A stretch of DNA of 64,000 bases from Virgibacillus ndiopensis (GTDB taxonomy: Bacteria > Bacillota > Bacilli > Bacillales > Amphibacillaceae): contig NZ_FZMZ01000006.1 in NCBI RefSeq assembly GCF_900187325.1, positions 992,001-1,056,000 on the forward strand. Reading direction: 5' to 3'. Shown in pieces: positions 61,078 to 64,000 of the stretch. The position numbers and the translations under genes are program-made. The notes below the pieces were generated by a model, which was not told the origin of the DNA, searched no databases, and saw only the letters and a list, made by a program, of their open reading frames with translations. Numbering within the stretch: the stretch's first letter is position 1; each line of letters opens with the position of its first letter.

Positions 61078-62112
61078 ATGACTAATACTACGAAACCAAT
61101 CCAGGTGTTTAGAGGAAAATATGTAGAAAGTGCACACGATGTCCATATAGCAGTAGTGACTGCAAAAGGAGATTTACTAGCTTATTACGGAGACCCAAAT
61201 AGGATGACTTTTGCTCGTTCATCAATGAAGCCATTTCAAGCCATACCTATAGTAGAATCAGGAGCGCTGGAAGAGTTTAATTTAACCGAAAAGGAATTAT
61301 CTTTGTTTTGTGCAAGCCATAGTGGTGAAGCCTATCATAGAAAGACAGTTGAAGAAGTTCTAGGAAAAATTAGGTTAGAAGAAAATCATCTACAATGTGG
61401 AACTCATATTCCGAGAGATATAGATAGTTATAATAAGTTAATTAAAGAAGGGAAAGAATTAACCCCTCTATATAGCAATTGCTCCGGTAAACATTCTGGA
61501 ATGCTTACTGGGTGTGTTAAACAAAACATGGATGTTGATACATATCGAGAATTGTCTCATCCTTATCAACAACAAATCATAGAAGCTATTGCCGATGTAT
61601 GTGAGTTTGAAAAAGACAAAATAAAAACCTCTGTTGATGGTTGTGGAGTCCCTGTTCACCAGATTCCACTTCATCAGTTAGCTTTGGCATTTGGTCGCCT
61701 AGCATCACCTGATGAATGGGAAAATGGTAATTCAAAAAGAAGAGAATCACTTAAACAAATAAGCGATGCAATGGTGAATTATCCTGAGATGGTTGCAGGT
61801 ACAAAAAGATTTGATACAGATTTGATGAATGCTTATCAAGGTAGAATAGTAGCAAAAGGAGGAGCAGAAGGTGTTCACTGCTTCGGAGATCGTCAAACAG
61901 GAATTGGCGTCGCTGTAAAGATTGATGATGGCAATGCTAGAGGGACTAATGTAGCATCAATGGAAGTTTTACAACAATTAAAAATTGGAGACCAGTCAAT
62001 ATGGGATCAGTTGGATATGTATTACCATGCGCCGGTTTTGAACGCAAGAAAAGAGAAGATTGGTGAAATCAAGTCATCGTTCGAATTAAATAGTACACAA
62101 AAAGTAAACTGA
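61078..62112 (+). CDS. L-asparaginase, ReAV (class 3, Asparaginase_II) type
   Basis: A 344-residue enzyme of the rhizobial-type asparaginase family, unrelated to AnsA/AnsB. Residues aligning with the ReAV site are all present: Ser48 and Lys51 in RSSMKP, Cys135 and Lys138 in NCSGKHSG, Asp187 and Cys189 in DGCGVP. It would turn asparagine into aspartate and ammonia. Placed between permease and ATPase genes of a peptide operon, so it may process Asn released from imported peptides. Confidence 0.85.
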   Translation: MTNTTKPIQVFRGKYVESAHDVHIAVVTAKGDLLAYYGDPNRMTFARSSMKPFQAIPIVESGALEEFNLTEKELSLFCASHSGEAYHRKTVEEVLGKIRLEENHLQCGTHIPRDIDSYNKLIKEGKELTPLYSNCSGKHSGMLTGCVKQNMDVDTYRELSHPYQQQIIEAIADVCEFEKDKIKTSVDGCGVPVHQIPLHQLALAFGRLASPDEWENGNSKRRESLKQISDAMVNYPEMVAGTKRFDTDLMNAYQGRIVAKGGAEGVHCFGDRQTGIGVAVKIDDGNARGTNVASMEVLQQLKIGDQSIWDQLDMYYHAPVLNARKEKIGEIKSSFELNSTQKVN

Positions 62113-62124
62113 GGGGAATGTTAA

Positions 62125-64000
62125 ATGGAGCCACTATTATCAATCAAAGATTTACATGTAACCTTTCAAACACATGCAGGAAATGTCAACGCAGTTAGAG
62201 GAGTCGATTTGTCAGTAGGTAAAGGAGAAACACTTGCTATTGTAGGTGAATCGGGGTCAGGTAAATCAGTAACATCAAAAGCTATTATGGGACTGTTACC
62301 AAAACAGAATGCTTCTATTGATCAGGGAGAAATATGGTTTGAGGATCGAAACTTATTATCATTAAAGAGCAAGGAAATGCAAAAAGTACGTGGTTCGGAA
62401 ATTGCTGTAATTTTTCAAGATCCTATGACAGCATTAAATCCAACAATGAAAGTAGGAAAGCAGGTTATTGAAAGTGCGGTAAAACACCGTAAATTAGGGA
62501 AGCAAGAAGCGAATAAGTTGGCTTTAGAACTTTTTGAATTAGTCGGGATACCTAATCCAGAAGCCCGACTTAATCAATACCCTCATCAATTCTCGGGAGG
62601 GATGAGACAGAGAGTAGTGATTGCTATGGCGCTTGCTTGTAACCCTAAATTATTAATAGCAGATGAACCAACCACAGCTCTTGACGTAACAATACAAGCT
62701 CAAATATTAGATTTGTTAAAAAGCATCCAAAAAAAGACAGGGACTTCAATCATTTTTATTACCCATGATTTAGGTGTAGTAGCTAACATAGCTGACTCAG
62801 TAGCAGTCATGTATGCTGGGAAAATAGTTGAAAAAGGCACGGTTGAGGAAATATTTCATCAACCTACCCATCCTTATAACTGGGGGCTTCTACAATCAAT
62901 GCCAAATCTAGATACAAAAGGAAAATTATATTCAATTCCAGGAAGCCCACCGGATTTAATGAATCCACCAAAAGGGGATGCATTTGCATCTCGTAATGAG
63001 TTTGCTCTAGCAATTGACTATGAAAAACAACCACCGATGTTTCAAATAACTAAGACTCACTCAGCAGCATCATGGTTATTACACCCACAGGCACCTAAGA
63101 TAGAATTTATTAAGCAAATAAACAAGGATTTATCGGAACACAAACCAAATTATAATAAAACGGAAAATAAGCAAACATTATTAGAAGTGAAGAATTTAAA
63201 AAAACATTTCAAACTTCAATCAAAACAAACGTTGAAAGCTGTGGATGGAATTAATTTAGAAATAAAAAAAGGAGAAACATTGGGATTAGTTGGTGAGTCA
63301 GGCTGTGGAAAATCAACTGCTGGACGAACATTGATGGGACTCTATGAATCGACTAGTGGAGAAGTCGTATATAATAAAGTTTCTCTAAACCAGGCAAATA
63401 AAAAGAATTTCACACAAAAGATACAAATGATTTTTCAGGATCCGTATGCTTCTCTTGATCCTCGTAAAAAAGTAGAAGATATCATAGCTGAAGGCATTGA
63501 TATCCATCAACTAACAAAAAGCTATAATGAACGAAAAGAAAAGGTAAAAGAACTACTTGAGACAGTTGGTCTACAATCTGAACATGCCTCGAGATACCCT
63601 CATGAATTTTCAGGTGGACAGCGCCAACGAATTGGGATTGCACGCGCTTTAGCTGTAGAACCGGAACTGATTATTGCCGACGAACCGATATCTGCACTGG
63701 ATGTGTCCATTCAAGCACAAGTAGTTAATTTGTTAATGAAACTTCAAAAAGAAAGAGATCTTACCTTTCTTTTTATAGCCCATGATTTATCAATGGTTAA
63801 ATATATTAGTGATAGAATTGGTGTAATGTATCTTGGAGGGATGGTTGAGTTAGCAGAAGCAGATGAGCTTTATAAACAACCAATGCATCCTTATACACAA
63901 GCTCTTTTATCTGCTATTCCAATACCTGATCCAGTTGTAGAGAAAAGTAGAGAACGTGTAATCCTCCAGGGTGGATTACCAAGTCCGATTACGCCACCAA
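62125..64000 (+). CDS. Fused two-domain peptide ABC ATPase (DppD-DppF type), 3' end outside window
   Basis: ATG at 62125 behind GAGGGG opens a frame of at least 625 codons. Domain 1 (about 1-320) has [26 protein letters not shown] and IADEP; domain 2 (from about 355) has GESGCGKS, FQDPYASLDPR, FSGGQRQR and IADEP. One chain thus replaces the DppD/DppF pair. The four linker cysteines kept in the DppD at 5971 are here Asp285, Asn291, Asp298 and Ser316 (GDAFASRNEFALAID, SAASW), so no iron-sulfur cluster could form there. The stop and any end motif are beyond the window. Confidence 0.88.
   Translation, partial: MEPLLSIKDLHVTFQTHAGNVNAVRGVDLSVGKGETLAIVGESGSGKSVTSKAIMGLLPKQNASIDQGEIWFEDRNLLSLKSKEMQKVRGSEIAVIFQDPMTALNPTMKVGKQVIESAVKHRKLGKQEANKLALELFELVGIPNPEARLNQYPHQFSGGMRQRVVIAMALACNPKLLIADEPTTALDVTIQAQILDLLKSIQKKTGTSIIFITHDLGVVANIADSVAVMYAGKIVEKGTVEEIFHQPTHPYNWGLLQSMPNLDTKGKLYSIPGSPPDLMNPPKGDAFASRNEFALAIDYEKQPPMFQITKTHSAASWLLHPQAPKIEFIKQINKDLSEHKPNYNKTENKQTLLEVKNLKKHFKLQSKQTLKAVDGINLEIKKGETLGLVGESGCGKSTAGRTLMGLYESTSGEVVYNKVSLNQANKKNFTQKIQMIFQDPYASLDPRKKVEDIIAEGIDIHQLTKSYNERKEKVKELLETVGLQSEHASRYPHEFSGGQRQRIGIARALAVEPELIIADEPISALDVSIQAQVVNLLMKLQKERDLTFLFIAHDLSMVKYISDRIGVMYLGGMVELAEADELYKQPMHPYTQALLSAIPIPDPVVEKSRERVILQGGLPSPITPP

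Overview
The window is a low-GC Gram-positive chromosome segment, most like a Bacillaceae genome of the Virgibacillus/Oceanobacillus/Lentibacillus type (inference; genus not provable here). Evidence is AGGAGG-type ribosome sites, TTG/GTG starts, a dppA-linked dipeptide operon, a T-box-controlled ilv-leu operon, lutABC, qoxABCD and dispersed Bacillaceae intergenic repeats. There are no rRNA, tRNA or CRISPR loci and no phage or IS genes.

Region 1 (1-19.4 kb) is devoted to peptides and amino acids. It starts with an MtnE-like aminotransferase, a convergent amidohydrolase and an Lrp regulator. Then come a complete M55-peptidase/dipeptide-ABC operon (dppA-B-C-D-F-E) and a DUF3899 membrane protein. 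An S9 peptidase, four M20 amidohydrolases (two AbgA-like, one AbgB-like, one carbamoylase-like) and an AbgT transporter complete the run.

Region 2 (19.6-29.1 kb) is the least ordinary catabolic block. A secreted PIG-L deacetylase gene is broken by one in-frame TAA. It is divergent from a ROK regulator followed by a binding protein, an ATPase, a double-domain permease and an ArgH-like lyase. Two related palindromes in the divergent intergenic region are probable ROK operators.

Region 3 (29.3-34.4 kb) has an ASCH protein, a secreted cell-wall amidase, a 41-bp tandem repeat array, ilvE and a short CstA-type transporter. Region 4 (34.5-44.4 kb) is the ilvB-H-C-leuA-B-C-D-ilvA operon. Its leader carries a CcpA site, a sigma-A promoter, a T-box and an inserted dispersed repeat.

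Region 5 (44.7-52.5 kb) is lactate utilisation (lutA, then lutBC, split by two repeat elements) and the aa3-type quinol oxidase qoxABCD, with an Fnr/Rex-like box upstream. Region 6 (52.5-64 kb) has small orphan genes, one of them behind a probable cyclic-di-GMP-I riboswitch, and a sigma-54 enhancer-binding protein. Two divergent -24/-12 promoters then drive pepV on one side and a second peptide ABC operon on the other. That operon also holds a ReAV-type asparaginase and a fused two-domain ATPase that runs off the window. The activator, promoters and intervening inverted repeats look like a self-contained sigma-54 peptide-use regulon.
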